Below are positions 41,046-51,123 of a stretch of 64,000 nt of DNA, in pieces; position 1 is the first letter of the stretch, and each line of letters begins with the position of its first letter. Origin of the DNA: Mesorhizobium sp. NZP2077 (GTDB lineage: Bacteria; Pseudomonadota; Alphaproteobacteria; Rhizobiales; Rhizobiaceae); assembly GCF_013170805.1 (NCBI RefSeq), contig NZ_CP051293.1:3850001-3914000 (forward strand), written 5' to 3'. The notes under the pieces were generated by a model. The model was not told the origin of the DNA and made no database searches. It saw only the letters and a list, made by a program, of their open reading frames with translations. The position numbers and the translations under genes are program-made.

Positions 41046-41714
41046 ATGAGCGCTGATTTTGCCGAGCTTCGCGTCAAGATGGTCGATGGCCAGGTTCGCA
41101 CCACCGACGTGACCAGCGCCCCACTGCTGGATGCCATGCTTTCCGTGCCGCGCGAGGTTTTCGTCGGTGAGCGCCAGCGCGATCTTGCCTATATCGACGA
41201 GGACATCCGCATCGCCGACGGCGCCGATGGCGCGCGCTATCTCATGGAAGCATCGCCGCTGGCCAAGCTGATGCAGCTGGCCGAGATCAACCCGACCGAT
41301 TCGGCGCTCGATGTCGGCTGCGGCACTGGCTACGCTTCGGCCATACTGTCGCGGCTGGCGGGGTCCGTCGTCGCGCTCGAAAACGATTCGACGCTGGCGC
41401 AAACCGCGGCGTCGACCCTTTCCGGCCTGGGCTGCGGCAATGTGACCGTGGTCCAGGGCGCGCTGCCGCAGGGGCATGCGGCCAAGGCGCCTTATGACGT
41501 CATCTTTGTCGGCGGCAGCGTCGAGAAAGTGCCGGCGCCGCTGCTCGACCAGCTTGCCGAGGGCGGCCGACTCGTTGCGGTCGAAGGGCAGGGCAATTCC
41601 GCCGTGGCGCGACTTTTTTTTAAGGCTGGGGGGGTTGTAACCGGGAGACGGGCATTTAATGCGGCAATTAAGCCACTACCCGGGTTCGAACGTGAGCATG
41701 CTTTTGAATTCTGA
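41046..41714 (+). CDS. Protein-L-isoaspartate O-methyltransferase family protein
   Basis: A 222-residue protein: FAELRVKMVDGQVRTTDV at the N-terminus and LDVGCGTGYASAILSRLA (SAM motif I), then APYDVIFVGGSVEKVPAPLL and GGRLVAVEG, characteristic of the PCMT family. Members repair isoaspartyl residues, but this shorter alphaproteobacterial subtype, always upstream of tolC, lacks part of the substrate loop and may have another substrate. First backbone gene after tRNA-Cys; 159 bp upstream of tolC. Confidence 0.88.
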   Translation: MSADFAELRVKMVDGQVRTTDVTSAPLLDAMLSVPREVFVGERQRDLAYIDEDIRIADGADGARYLMEASPLAKLMQLAEINPTDSALDVGCGTGYASAILSRLAGSVVALENDSTLAQTAASTLSGLGCGNVTVVQGALPQGHAAKAPYDVIFVGGSVEKVPAPLLDQLAEGGRLVAVEGQGNSAVARLFFKAGGVVTGRRAFNAAIKPLPGFEREHAFEF

Positions 41715-41873
41715 ATGATTTGGCCTTGCAGCAGAGGCTTTGTCATGGTCGCCTGCATTTGAACAATCGTTGCTGATCCCAGACTGGGGGCACTTTGGGA
41801 CCGAGCGACAGGGAGCATTAAAAACACGCCACTCCGGCTGCTCTTAACGAGAAGTTGGCGCGGCGCGGTTCCC

Positions 41874-43277
41874 ATGGGAAAACGAATGAGGGATATACCC
41901 GTGCCGTCTGTGTCCAAGACCCTTTTTGCCGCTGTCCTCGTTTCCGCGACCGCGCTGTCTCCCCTGACCGCCTCGGCGGAAACCATCTCCGGCGCACTGG
42001 CCAAGGCCTATCAGTACAATTCCTCGCTGAATTTATCCCGCGCCGGTGTGCGCGTTACCGACGAAGGCGTGGCCATCGCCAAGTCGGGCTGGCGCCCAAC
42101 CATCAACGGATCCGCCGACGCGAACTATGTGAACACGCGCGCCAGCGGCGCCAACAGCAAAACATCATCGGCCAGCGTCGGTATTGTCATCAACCAGACC
42201 CTGTTCGACGGTTTTCAGACCAGGAACAATGTGGCGGCCGCGGAAGCCCAGGTGAAGGCGTCGGTGGAGAGCCTGCGTAACACCGAAGAGAACACGCTGT
42301 TCAATGCGGCCACCGCCTACATGGACGTGATCCGCGACCGGCAGATCGCGGTGCTGACCGAACAGAACCTGCAGTTCCTGACCGAGCAGGCGCGCGCCGC
42401 GCGCTCGCGTTTCGAGGTTGGCGAGGGTACGCGCACCGACGTTGCGCAGGCCGATGCGTCGCGCGCCTCGGCGGTGGCCTCGCTCAGCGCCGCCCGCGCG
42501 CAGGCATTGGCCAGCGCCGCAACCTATCACCAGGTGGTCGGCGACGAGCCGGGCAAGCTCAAGCCGGCTGCGCCGCTGGCGAAGCTGTTGCCGTCGAGCC
42601 TCAATTCGGCGATTGCCATTGGTTCGGCCGAACATCCGGCCATTCTCTCCACCCAGCATCTGGTCGACGCGGCCGCGTTTTCGGTGAAGTCGGCGGAAGG
42701 CGCACTGCTGCCGCAGCTTAGCGCCTCGGCGGGCATCTCGGATGACTATCTCAATCGCAATCCGAATGCCGGATCGAACGGCAATTCGACCTCGGCCAAT
42801 ATCGGCGCGACACTGACCATTCCGATCTATTCGGGCGGCCGGACCTCGGCGCACGTGCGGCAGAACAAGGAATCGCTGGGCGAGGCCCGCATCCAGGTCG
42901 ATGTCAGTCGCGACCAGGTTCGCCAGGCCGTTGCCACCGCATGGTCGCAATACACCGCGGCACAACAGAGCGTCTCCGCCAACAGGCAGGTCATCGACGC
43001 CGCGCAATTGGCGCTGAACGGCGTCATCGAAGAGCGCAATGTCGGCCAGCGCACCACGCTCGACGTGCTCAATGCGCAGGCCACCGTCATCACCGCCAAG
43101 ATCAGCCAGGCCAATTCCGAGCACGATGTGGTCGTGGCGAGCTATGCCATCCTGTCAGCGATGGGGCGTCTGTCGGTCGATCGGCTCGCCTTGCAGGTGA
43201 CCAAGTACAAGCCTGAAGAGCACTACAACGCCGTCAAGGACAAATGGACCGGCCTGCGCACGCCGGACGGCCGCTAG
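41874..43277 (+). CDS. tolC: TolC-family outer membrane export protein
   Basis: A 467-residue precursor with signal peptide (TLFAAVLVSATALSPLTASA, cut before ETIS). Two TolC repeats: the first from ALAKAYQYNSSLNLSRAGVR, the second from LNSAIAIGSAEHPAILS; NEGxRT-like RFEVGEGTRTDVAQADASRA and RNVGQRTTLDVLNAQA are the paired turns of the family. It forms the trimeric outer membrane/periplasmic channel for type I secretion and RND efflux; the rhizobial version is BepC-like. An alternative start at 41886 has a GGGA site. Confidence 0.92.
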   Translation: MGKRMRDIPVPSVSKTLFAAVLVSATALSPLTASAETISGALAKAYQYNSSLNLSRAGVRVTDEGVAIAKSGWRPTINGSADANYVNTRASGANSKTSSASVGIVINQTLFDGFQTRNNVAAAEAQVKASVESLRNTEENTLFNAATAYMDVIRDRQIAVLTEQNLQFLTEQARAARSRFEVGEGTRTDVAQADASRASAVASLSAARAQALASAATYHQVVGDEPGKLKPAAPLAKLLPSSLNSAIAIGSAEHPAILSTQHLVDAAAFSVKSAEGALLPQLSASAGISDDYLNRNPNAGSNGNSTSANIGATLTIPIYSGGRTSAHVRQNKESLGEARIQVDVSRDQVRQAVATAWSQYTAAQQSVSANRQVIDAAQLALNGVIEERNVGQRTTLDVLNAQATVITAKISQANSEHDVVVASYAILSAMGRLSVDRLALQVTKYKPEEHYNAVKDKWTGLRTPDGR

Positions 43278-43349
43278 GCCGCCGGTTGGAATTCTCGCGT
43301 CCACGCAGAACGCGATTTTTCGAAAACCCGTCCCGTTTCTTCGGCTTTG

Positions 43350-43445
43350 CGCTCTATATCCTCGTTTTGATGCAATTCCGTAGGGAAAGCGCTACGCGCT
43401 TTTCCCGGGGAAATCGTTTCGTACTTTTTCCTGGAATTGCTCTAA
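43350..43445. repeat. Structured intergenic repeat (Mesorhizobium type)
   Basis: Outer arms GCAATTCC (43372-43379) and GGAATTGC (43433-43440) are perfect inverted repeats, and an inner hairpin pairs GGGAAAGCGC with GCGCTTTTCCC. I recall very similar sequences (TTTTGATGCAATTCC ... CTGGAATTGCTCTA) scattered between genes of Mesorhizobium genomes. The role is unknown; such elements can alter mRNA ends. Confidence 0.6.
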
Positions 43446-43579
43446 TCTGTTGAAATCCCACATGTCCCCAGATTGGGGATTCTCGTGCGGCGATCCGTCG
43501 GTTACGCTGTCGCCATGATTCGATCCGGCTCGTGCCGGGGCGAAAGACCACAGAGGTCACAAGGGCGGCGGATGTGACG

Positions 43580-44473
43580 ATGGCAACGGCAAGCAGCGCG
43601 CAGCGCGAACCTTCCATGGAAGAGATACTGGCTTCCATCAGGAGGATCATCGAGGACAGCGACAACGGCCGCAAGCAGCCCGGCGAGGCCGATGAACTGC
43701 GCCAGGACCTGGAGCCATCGTCGAGCGAGGCTCCGGCCACTGATGTCGATGCGTTTCGCGCAGAGTTGCATGCGGCCCCTGAAGTCAGGAAGCCGGTTGC
43801 GCTCACGGAAGTCCAGGCGCCGTCGCCCGAGCCCGCGCGCCCCGAGCCCGTGCACATGGAACAGCAGACACGTGCCGATCCCGCGCCCGCCAAGCCGTCG
43901 ATGACGCTTGCCGAGGTCAGCGCCAGGATAGCAGCCGAGCCGGTTCCCGCCGTCAGGGCCGACGCGGCAATGGTCCCGCAGGCTGGGGCCCCGCAGGCCA
44001 GCGCGACAAGCGATGCCATCATTGCCGATTGGCGGCGCGAGATCGCGGCGGTCGGAGAGCAGGCAAGAGCGATACCGGACAGGAGCGTCCGCAGGCCGGT
44101 CGCCCAACCCGAGGCGCCCCAGCCCGAGGCGCCCCAACTCGAGGCGCCGACGAGCGAGCCGGTGGTGGAGGCCGCGTTCGAGCGGCCTTCTTCAAACAAC
44201 GCTCCGGCAGGCACCGCTCAGGCACGTGCAGCGGTAACTGAAGCGCCTGCGGTCCGCGCCGCAATCCTTTCCGAACATACCGGCCGGCAGGTCGCTGCAG
44301 CCTTCGGCGAACTGTCCGACGCCTTTGCCAGCCGCAGCAAGAAGACATTCGACGAGATGGCCGAGGAGATGCTGCGGCCGATGCTGCAGGACTGGCTGGA
44401 CAACAATCTGCCGACGCTGGTCGAAAGGCTGGTGCGCGAGGAGATCGAGCGCGTCGCGCGCGGCGCGCAGTAA
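43580..44473 (+). CDS. PopZ/DUF2497 polar organising protein
   Basis: A 297-residue protein (start MATASSAQREPSMEEIL; an upstream start at 43532 is less likely). The N-terminal PSMEEILASIRRIIEDSD helix and the C-terminal KTFDEMAEEMLRPMLQDWLD, then RLVREEIERVARG are the conserved ends of PopZ/DUF2497. The middle (about 50-215) is disordered, Pro/Glu-rich, with a tandem PEAPQ/LEAP repeat. PopZ self-assembles at the cell pole and anchors ParB and other proteins. It precedes valS, as usual in Rhizobiales. Confidence 0.88.
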   Translation: MATASSAQREPSMEEILASIRRIIEDSDNGRKQPGEADELRQDLEPSSSEAPATDVDAFRAELHAAPEVRKPVALTEVQAPSPEPARPEPVHMEQQTRADPAPAKPSMTLAEVSARIAAEPVPAVRADAAMVPQAGAPQASATSDAIIADWRREIAAVGEQARAIPDRSVRRPVAQPEAPQPEAPQLEAPTSEPVVEAAFERPSSNNAPAGTAQARAAVTEAPAVRAAILSEHTGRQVAAAFGELSDAFASRSKKTFDEMAEEMLRPMLQDWLDNNLPTLVERLVREEIERVARGAQ

Positions 44474-44497
44474 GGCTCACGCATCGGTCATGGATGA

Positions 44498-44524
44498 AAC
44501 GCCGCTGCGGAAGGCGGCGTTTTT
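44498..44524 (+). terminator. Rho-independent terminator after popZ
   Basis: AACGCCGC pairs with GCGGCGTT around an 8-nt loop (TGCGGAAG), followed by TTTTTCG. It lies 24 bp after the popZ-like stop. Confidence 0.8.
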
Positions 44525-44725
44525 CGTTTATGGCGTCCGCCGGATACCAAGGGCGAAGTTTTGAGCGGAGTGTGGGCATGGCCTTCCCACGGCATTCCGT
44601 TGAAATAGGCAGGGCCACGCCTATTTGCTTCTCATGAGCCGAGGCGGCGCTTGCGGTTGACTTGGCCCAGACCTTCCGATTTACACCGAACCAGCAAAAA
44701 TCCCGACAGCGCGGACCATTTTCCC

Positions 44726-47509
44726 ATGCTTGAAAAGACCTACGACGCAAAGACCGTCGAGCCGAAGATCGCCAAGACCTGGGAAGAGGCCGACGCATTT
44801 CGCGCCGGCGCAGGCGCCGAGGAGGGCGCCGAGGCCTTCACCATCGTCATCCCACCGCCCAACGTCACCGGCTCGCTGCATATGGGCCACGCGCTCAACA
44901 ACACGTTGCAGGACATTCTGGTGCGCTTCGAGCGCATGCGCGGCAAGAACGTGCTGTGGCAGCCGGGCATGGACCATGCCGGCATCGCCACGCAGATGGT
45001 GGTCGAACGCCAGCTGATGGAAAAGCAGATCCACCGCCGCGATCTCACGCGCGAGCAGTTCATCGAGAAAGTGTGGGAGTGGAAGGCCGAATCCGGCGGC
45101 GCCATCTTCAACCAGCTGAAGCGGCTCGGCGCCTCGGCCGACTGGTCGCGCGAACGCTTCACCATGGACGAGGGCCTGTCCAAGGCCGTGCTCGAAGTGT
45201 TCGTCACCCTCTACAAGCAAGGCCTGATCTACAAGGACAAGCGCCTTGTGAACTGGGACCCGAAGCTGCTGACCGCGATCTCCGACCTCGAGGTCGAGCA
45301 GCAGGAGGTCAACGGCAATCTCTGGCACTTCCGCTATCCGATCGAGGGTGAGACCTTCGATCCGGAAAATCCGCAGACCTTCATCACGGTGGCGACGACG
45401 CGCCCGGAAACGATGCTGGGCGATACGGCGGTGGCGGTGCACCCGGACGACGAGCGATACCGGCATCTGATCGGCAAGAACGTGGTGCTGCCGATCGTTG
45501 GTCGCAAGATTCCGATCGTGGCGGACGAGTATTCCGATCCGGAAAAAGGCTCCGGCGCGGTGAAGATCACGCCGGCGCATGATTTCAACGACTTCGAGGT
45601 CGGCAAGCGCCACAAGCTGCCAGCGATCAATATTCTCACCATCGAGGCTGCGATAAACCTCAAAGACAATGAGGATTTCCTCGCCGGGCTCGAGGTGACG
45701 CCGGATCGCCAGGCGGTCTGGGACGATCTCAACGGGCTCGACCGTTTCGTCGCGCGCAAGAAGATCGTCGAGCTGATGGAGGCCGGCGGCTTCCTTGAAA
45801 AGATCGAGCCGCACCGCCATGCCGTGCCGCATGGCGACCGCGGCGGCGTGCCGATCGAGCCGTTCCTGACCGAGCAGTGGTATGCCAATGCGGCCGAGCT
45901 CGCCAAGCCGGCGATCGCCTCGGTGCGTGAAGGCCGCACCAATTTCGTGCCGAAGAACTGGGAAAAAACCTATTTCGACTGGATGGAAAACATCCAGCCC
46001 TGGTGCATCTCCCGCCAGCTGTGGTGGGGCCACCAGATTCCGGCCTGGTACGGACCGGACGGGCGCGTCTTCGTCGAGAAGACCGAGGAAGAGGCGCTGG
46101 GCGCGGCGATCGAATATTATCTGGCGCTGGAAGGGCCATGGAAGGCCTGGGTCGAGGACAAGCTCGAGAACTACAAGCCTGGTGAGATCCTGACCCGTGA
46201 CGAGGATGTGCTCGACACCTGGTTCTCCTCGGCGCTGTGGCCGTTCTCGACTTTGGGCTGGCCGGACCAGACGCCGGAGCTGAAGACCTACTACCAGACC
46301 GACGTGCTGGTGACTGGTTTCGACATTATCTTCTTCTGGGTCGCCCGCATGATGATGATGGGTCTGCATTTCATGGACGAGGAACCGTTCCACACCGTCT
46401 ATGTGCACGCGCTGGTGCGCGACAAGAACGGGCAGAAGATGTCGAAGTCGAAAGGCAACGTCATCGACCCGCTCGATCTGATCGACGAGTTTGGCGCCGA
46501 TGCGCTGCGCTTCACGCTGACGGTGATGGCGGCACAGGGGCGTGATGTGAAGCTCGACCCGGCGCGCATCGCCGGCTACCGCAATTTCGGCACCAAGCTG
46601 TGGAACGCGACGCGCTTTGCCGAGATGAACGAAGTCGCCCGCAATGACGATTTCTGGCTGAACGACGCCAAGCTGGCGGTCAACCGCTGGATCCTGACCG
46701 AGCTGACGCGGGCCGCACGCGAGATCACCGACGGCATCACCTCATACCGCTTCAACGAGGCGGCCGGTGCTGCCTACCGCTTCGTCTGGAACCTTTTCTG
46801 CGATTGGTATCTGGAGCTGCTGAAGCCGGTGTTCATGGGCACGGACGAGGCGGCCAAGGCCGAAAGCCGCGCCTGCGTCGCCTTCGTGCTCGACGAGATC
46901 TACAAGCTCTTGCACCCGATGATGCCGTTCATGACGGAAGAGCTGTGGGCGCAGACGGCGGGTCAGGGCAAGGAGCGCTCCTCGCTGCTTTGCCACGCCG
47001 CCTGGCCGTCGCCGGACTTCGAGGACGCGGAAGCTGCCGCCGACATCAACTGGCTGGTCGACCTCGTCTCCGGCATCCGCTCGGTGCGTTCCGAGATGAA
47101 CGTGCCGCCGGCGGCGATCGCGCCGCTGGTCGTGGTCGGCGCCAATGATGTCACGCGCGAGCGGTTGGTGCGCGAAGAGTCCGCGATCAAGCGGCTGGCG
47201 CGCGTCGGCGACATCTCGTCGGCTGACACAGCACCCAAGGGCTCGGCGCAGATCGTCCTCAACGAGGCGACGATCTGCCTGCCGCTCGGCAGCCTGATCG
47301 ACCTCATCGCCGAGGCCGCCCGGCTGCAGAAGGAACTGGCCAAGGTGACCGAGGAAATCGCCCGGCTGCACAAGAAGCTGTCCAACGAACGGTTTGTCGC
47401 CAGCGCGCCGGCCGAGATCGTCGACGCCGAGCGTGAAAAGCTCGCCGAATACCGCGACGCGCAGGACAAGCTTTCGGTGGCGTTGACCAGGGTTCGCGAC
47501 GCCGGTTGA
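44726..47509 (+). CDS. valS: Valyl-tRNA synthetase
   Basis: A 927-residue class I synthetase; start MLEKTYDAKTVEPK. It has the HIGH motif (PPPNVTGSLHMGHALNN), the editing domain (TTRPETMLGDTAVAVHPDD), the KMSKS motif (GQKMSKSKGNVIDPLD) and the C-terminal coiled-coil tRNA-binding arm (LIAEAARLQKELAKVTEEIA). Complete at the usual length, so charges tRNA-Val. Single gene after the popZ terminator. Confidence 0.98.
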   Translation: MLEKTYDAKTVEPKIAKTWEEADAFRAGAGAEEGAEAFTIVIPPPNVTGSLHMGHALNNTLQDILVRFERMRGKNVLWQPGMDHAGIATQMVVERQLMEKQIHRRDLTREQFIEKVWEWKAESGGAIFNQLKRLGASADWSRERFTMDEGLSKAVLEVFVTLYKQGLIYKDKRLVNWDPKLLTAISDLEVEQQEVNGNLWHFRYPIEGETFDPENPQTFITVATTRPETMLGDTAVAVHPDDERYRHLIGKNVVLPIVGRKIPIVADEYSDPEKGSGAVKITPAHDFNDFEVGKRHKLPAINILTIEAAINLKDNEDFLAGLEVTPDRQAVWDDLNGLDRFVARKKIVELMEAGGFLEKIEPHRHAVPHGDRGGVPIEPFLTEQWYANAAELAKPAIASVREGRTNFVPKNWEKTYFDWMENIQPWCISRQLWWGHQIPAWYGPDGRVFVEKTEEEALGAAIEYYLALEGPWKAWVEDKLENYKPGEILTRDEDVLDTWFSSALWPFSTLGWPDQTPELKTYYQTDVLVTGFDIIFFWVARMMMMGLHFMDEEPFHTVYVHALVRDKNGQKMSKSKGNVIDPLDLIDEFGADALRFTLTVMAAQGRDVKLDPARIAGYRNFGTKLWNATRFAEMNEVARNDDFWLNDAKLAVNRWILTELTRAAREITDGITSYRFNEAAGAAYRFVWNLFCDWYLELLKPVFMGTDEAAKAESRACVAFVLDEIYKLLHPMMPFMTEELWAQTAGQGKERSSLLCHAAWPSPDFEDAEAAADINWLVDLVSGIRSVRSEMNVPPAAIAPLVVVGANDVTRERLVREESAIKRLARVGDISSADTAPKGSAQIVLNEATICLPLGSLIDLIAEAARLQKELAKVTEEIARLHKKLSNERFVASAPAEIVDAEREKLAEYRDAQDKLSVALTRVRDAG

Positions 47510-47869
47510 AGGGCAGATTCGCAACCGGGCAGGGACCGGTTTCCCTTGGGTCAACTGCCTCAAAAACAGGCATTCCGCAGCGTTAATGTTGACGTAAACG
47601 GAAACTTTTAGCCCCATTGTTGCCATAATGTAACAACGGGGCCGTAACCCCCTGAAAATGGCTGTTTTTCAGCCTTCTTGGACGACTTTCCTTCATTTTC
47701 TGCTCCGATAGCTACACGTTGGGCCGCTTTTTAGCCTTGCGGTGCCTATCTGCATTTTGTCGAAAATACGTTTGGCAAGCATGTACATGTACGCCCCAAG
47801 AATTCGTTGTTGCACCGTTAACCTGAATTGGTTCTAGCTTGCTGCACTAGTTATTCGGGGAGGACATCC
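47510..47869. other. Long untranslated region upstream of the outer membrane protein
   Basis: 360 bp with no gene. It holds a small hairpin (CTGAAAATGGCTGTTTTTCAG, about 47652-47672) and AT-rich tracts at 47580-47770, probably promoter and leader of the porin gene. A GGGGAGGA site lies just before its ATG. Confidence 0.5.
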
Positions 47870-49108
47870 ATGAACAATTTGCGTCTGAAAGCACTGCTGG
47901 GGGCGGGGTGCTTTTCGCTGGCTTTGATCGGTGCGGTAATGCACCCGGCTCACGCGGGCGGCTTGGAACGCGGCGGCTACGACATCGATCTGCTGTTCGA
48001 TCCGGCGCAGGTCGCGACCGAGGCGGAAGCGACCTATGTGATGCCGGATCGCAAGTACGAGAATGCGAGGGGGCCGGGCGGAGCCAATCTCGGCTGGGGC
48101 ACCTCGGCCGACGGCGCCGAGGGCTATTGGGTACCCCGCATCGGCGTCAAGGCCCAGGTTGTGCAGGGCGTCGACTGTATGTTCGACTATTCGCAGCCCT
48201 GGGGGGCCCATGTTGCGCCCGGCGTCTGGAACGGTGCGTTTTCCAATATGGAGACCGACATCAAGAGCGACAACTACGCGGGCACCTGCTCGTACAAGAT
48301 GGATGCGGGGAAGGGTCAACTTCGCTTCATCGGCGGCGTCTTTTACCAGAAGGTCTACGGCTACAAGGAAAGCCTTGTGTCGCCCTTTGTGCCCGATTTC
48401 GGGGGCACGGGTCGCGTCGACTTGACGAGCAATGGCTGGGGCTGGCGTGCCGGCCTTGCTTACGAAATACCAGACATCGCATTGCGGGCGAGCCTCGTCT
48501 ACAATTCGAAGGTCAAGCTCGACAACATCTCGGGCACTCTCGATCTGACGAATGTCGGCGGCCCCGTCATCCCGATTTACGGCTCTACCCAGTACATGCC
48601 GGATGTGGTCGAGCTGAAATTACAGTCGGGAATTGCGCCCGGATGGCTCGCCTTTGGCTCGATCAAATGGGTCAATTGGAGCGTTTTGCAAAGCGTCCCG
48701 ATTTGTGCGGTGGGTACTCCTTCTGCACTGTGCGTCACGGGCGACAAAGTTCATTCAGCCCAGTTGACCTCTCTCGACCTGATGTATCGTGACGGCTGGA
48801 CGGTTACAGGCGGTATTGGCCACAAGTTCAACGATCAGTGGGCGGCCGCCGGCCAGCTTTCCTGGGATCGTGGCACCTCGCACGGCTATGGCTCTCAGAC
48901 CGATACGTGGACGCTGGGTGGCGGCGTGGCCTACACCCCGAAGCCCAATATCGAAATTCGTTTGGCAGGTGCGATCGGAGTGTTGACCAGCGGCCATTCC
49001 GGCATGGTGGTCGGAGACAATGGTTATGTTGCCGGCGACGATGCCAGCTATGACTTCGGCAATGATCTGGTTACGGCGTTTTCCGGGGGCATCAAGATCA
49101 AGTTCTAA
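47870..49108 (+). CDS. FadL/OmpP1-like outer membrane transporter
   Basis: A 412-residue precursor from MNNLRLKALL; signal peptide cut after HPAHA. The mature start GGLERGGYDIDLLFDP and a beta-barrel with regular alternation (GWGWRAGLAYEIPD, ELKLQSGIAPGWLAFGSIKW, TVTGGIGHKFNDQWAAAGQLSW) ending in GGIKIKF (C-terminal Phe for barrel insertion) fit the FadL/OmpP1 family. In Rhizobiales such proteins are abundant outer membrane proteins, probably taking up hydrophobic compounds. A strong terminator follows. Confidence 0.88.
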   Translation: MNNLRLKALLGAGCFSLALIGAVMHPAHAGGLERGGYDIDLLFDPAQVATEAEATYVMPDRKYENARGPGGANLGWGTSADGAEGYWVPRIGVKAQVVQGVDCMFDYSQPWGAHVAPGVWNGAFSNMETDIKSDNYAGTCSYKMDAGKGQLRFIGGVFYQKVYGYKESLVSPFVPDFGGTGRVDLTSNGWGWRAGLAYEIPDIALRASLVYNSKVKLDNISGTLDLTNVGGPVIPIYGSTQYMPDVVELKLQSGIAPGWLAFGSIKWVNWSVLQSVPICAVGTPSALCVTGDKVHSAQLTSLDLMYRDGWTVTGGIGHKFNDQWAAAGQLSWDRGTSHGYGSQTDTWTLGGGVAYTPKPNIEIRLAGAIGVLTSGHSGMVVGDNGYVAGDDASYDFGNDLVTAFSGGIKIKF

Positions 49109-49123
49109 CTATCTGGAAATTCG

Positions 49124-49157
49124 AGAAAAAAGCCGGGCATTGCCCGGTTTTTTTGTT
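49124..49157 (+). terminator. Rho-independent terminator after the FadL-like gene
   Basis: A-rich start, then CCGGGCA/TGCCCGG with a very short loop and a run of seven to eight T. Begins 16 bp after the stop codon. Confidence 0.88.
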
Positions 49158-49398
49158 TGAGCCGGGATCGCCGGCGATGCCGTCATTAAAGCTGCGTTGC
49201 ATATTAGCCGCACTGGGACCGCCTCGTGCGATTGTGACGTTTTGGCAACACTTTCTGAACAACCCCTGCGCTAGAAGTCAGGTCGAGGAAATTGCCCATT
49301 TCCCGCCATAAACCCGGCGCACCTCGATCTTGTCTCGGGACACGCGCCAAAAGGCTCGGCGATGGGACAGGCCGCACCGCCCCGCGGCAAGGAAGAGA

Positions 49399-51123
49399 AT
49401 GGACGCCAAAGTCATTTCAAAGGCTAAGCTCCCTAGCCGCCATGTGACTGTCGGTCCGGCGCGTGCGCCGCACCGGTCCTACCTCTATGCCATGGGCCTG
49501 TCGGCTGCTGAGATCGCGCAGCCGCTGGTCGGCGTCGCCTCCTGCTGGAACGAAGCCGCACCATGCAACATCTCGCTGATGCGCCAGGCGCAGGTGGTCA
49601 AGAAGGGTGTCGCGGCGGCCAACGGTACGCCGCGCGAATTCTGCACCATCACCGTCACCGACGGCATCGCCATGGGCCACCAGGGCATGAAGTCGTCGCT
49701 GGTGTCGCGTGAGGTCATTGCCGATTCGGTCGAACTCACCATGCGTGGCCATTGCTATGATGCGCTGGTCGGGCTGGCCGGCTGCGACAAGTCGCTGCCC
49801 GGCATGATGATGGCCATGGTGCGGCTCAACGTGCCGTCGATCTTCATCTATGGCGGCTCGATCCTGCCCGGCAGCTATCACGGCCGCCAGATCACCGTGC
49901 AGGATGTGTTCGAGGCGGTTGGCCAGCACTCTGTCGGCAAAATCGACGATGCCGAGCTTCTTGAAATCGAGCAGGTAGCCTGCCCGTCGGCCGGTTCCTG
50001 CGGCGCCCAGTTCACCGCCAACACCATGGCCACCGTTGCCGAGGCGATTGGTCTCGCGCTGCCCTATTCCTGCGGTGCGCCGGCCCCTTATGAAATGCGT
50101 GACCGTTTCAATTTCGCCTCCGGCGAAAAGATCATGGAACTGATCGCCAAAAACATCCGGCCGCGTGACATCGTCACGCTGAAGGCACTGGAGAATGCGG
50201 CGACCGTGGTTTCCGCCACCGGCGGCTCGACCAACGCAGCCCTGCATCTGCCGGCGATTGCGCATGAGGCAGGCATCAAATTCGATCTCTTCGACGTCGC
50301 AAAGATTTTCGAGAAGACGCCTTACATCGCCGACCTCAAGCCGGGCGGCAAATATGTCGCCAAGGACATGTTCGAGGCCGGCGGCATTCCGCTGTTGATG
50401 AAGACGCTGCTCGACCATGGCTATCTGCATGGCGATTGCCTGACGGTCACTGGCCGCACTTTGGCCGAAAACATGGAACATGTTGCCTGGAATGAACATC
50501 AGGATGTGGTCCGCCCGGCCAACAGACCAATTACCCAAACCGGCGGTGTCGTGGGGTTGAAGGGAAACCTCGCCCCCGAAGGCGCGATCGTGAAGGTCGC
50601 GGGCATGACGGAGTTGAAATTCTCCGGCCCGGCGCGCTGCTTCGATTCGGAAGAGGAATGTTTCGAGGCGGTGACGCATCGCAACTACAGGGAAGGCGAG
50701 GTTCTCGTCATTCGCTACGAAGGACCACGCGGCGGCCCGGGTATGCGCGAGATGCTGTCGACGACGGCGGCACTCTACGGCCAGGGCATGGGCGGCAAGG
50801 TGGCGCTGATCACCGACGGCCGCTTCTCGGGCGCGACACGCGGGTTCTGCATCGGCCATGTCGGGCCGGAAGCAGCCGTTGGCGGCCCGATCGGCCTCAT
50901 CCGGGATGGCGACGTGATTTCGATCGATGCCGTGAACGGCACGATCGAGGTGGCGCTGACCGAGGCCGAACTGGCGGCGCGGGCCAAGACCTGGAAGGCA
51001 CGTACGACCGACTACCAGTCGGGCGCGATTTGGAAATACGCACAGACGGTCGGGTCTGCCCGCGACGGCGCGGTCACCCATCCGGGCGGTGCGAAAGAAA
51101 CACACTGCTATGCGGATATCTGA
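49399..51123 (+). CDS. ilvD: Dihydroxyacid dehydratase
   Basis: A 574-residue enzyme of branched-chain amino acid synthesis (dihydroxy-acid to 2-keto acid). Start [16 protein letters not shown]. Fe-S and substrate motifs: [43 protein letters not shown] and [16 protein letters not shown]. Three Cys that ligate the cluster are present. Full length. It overlaps the exoR start by 14 bp. Confidence 0.97.
   Translation: MDAKVISKAKLPSRHVTVGPARAPHRSYLYAMGLSAAEIAQPLVGVASCWNEAAPCNISLMRQAQVVKKGVAAANGTPREFCTITVTDGIAMGHQGMKSSLVSREVIADSVELTMRGHCYDALVGLAGCDKSLPGMMMAMVRLNVPSIFIYGGSILPGSYHGRQITVQDVFEAVGQHSVGKIDDAELLEIEQVACPSAGSCGAQFTANTMATVAEAIGLALPYSCGAPAPYEMRDRFNFASGEKIMELIAKNIRPRDIVTLKALENAATVVSATGGSTNAALHLPAIAHEAGIKFDLFDVAKIFEKTPYIADLKPGGKYVAKDMFEAGGIPLLMKTLLDHGYLHGDCLTVTGRTLAENMEHVAWNEHQDVVRPANRPITQTGGVVGLKGNLAPEGAIVKVAGMTELKFSGPARCFDSEEECFEAVTHRNYREGEVLVIRYEGPRGGPGMREMLSTTAALYGQGMGGKVALITDGRFSGATRGFCIGHVGPEAAVGGPIGLIRDGDVISIDAVNGTIEVALTEAELAARAKTWKARTTDYQSGAIWKYAQTVGSARDGAVTHPGGAKETHCYADI

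Noticed and set aside
44681..46408. 575-codon reverse-strand frame
   Set aside because: Antisense shadow of valS, caused by high GC third positions.
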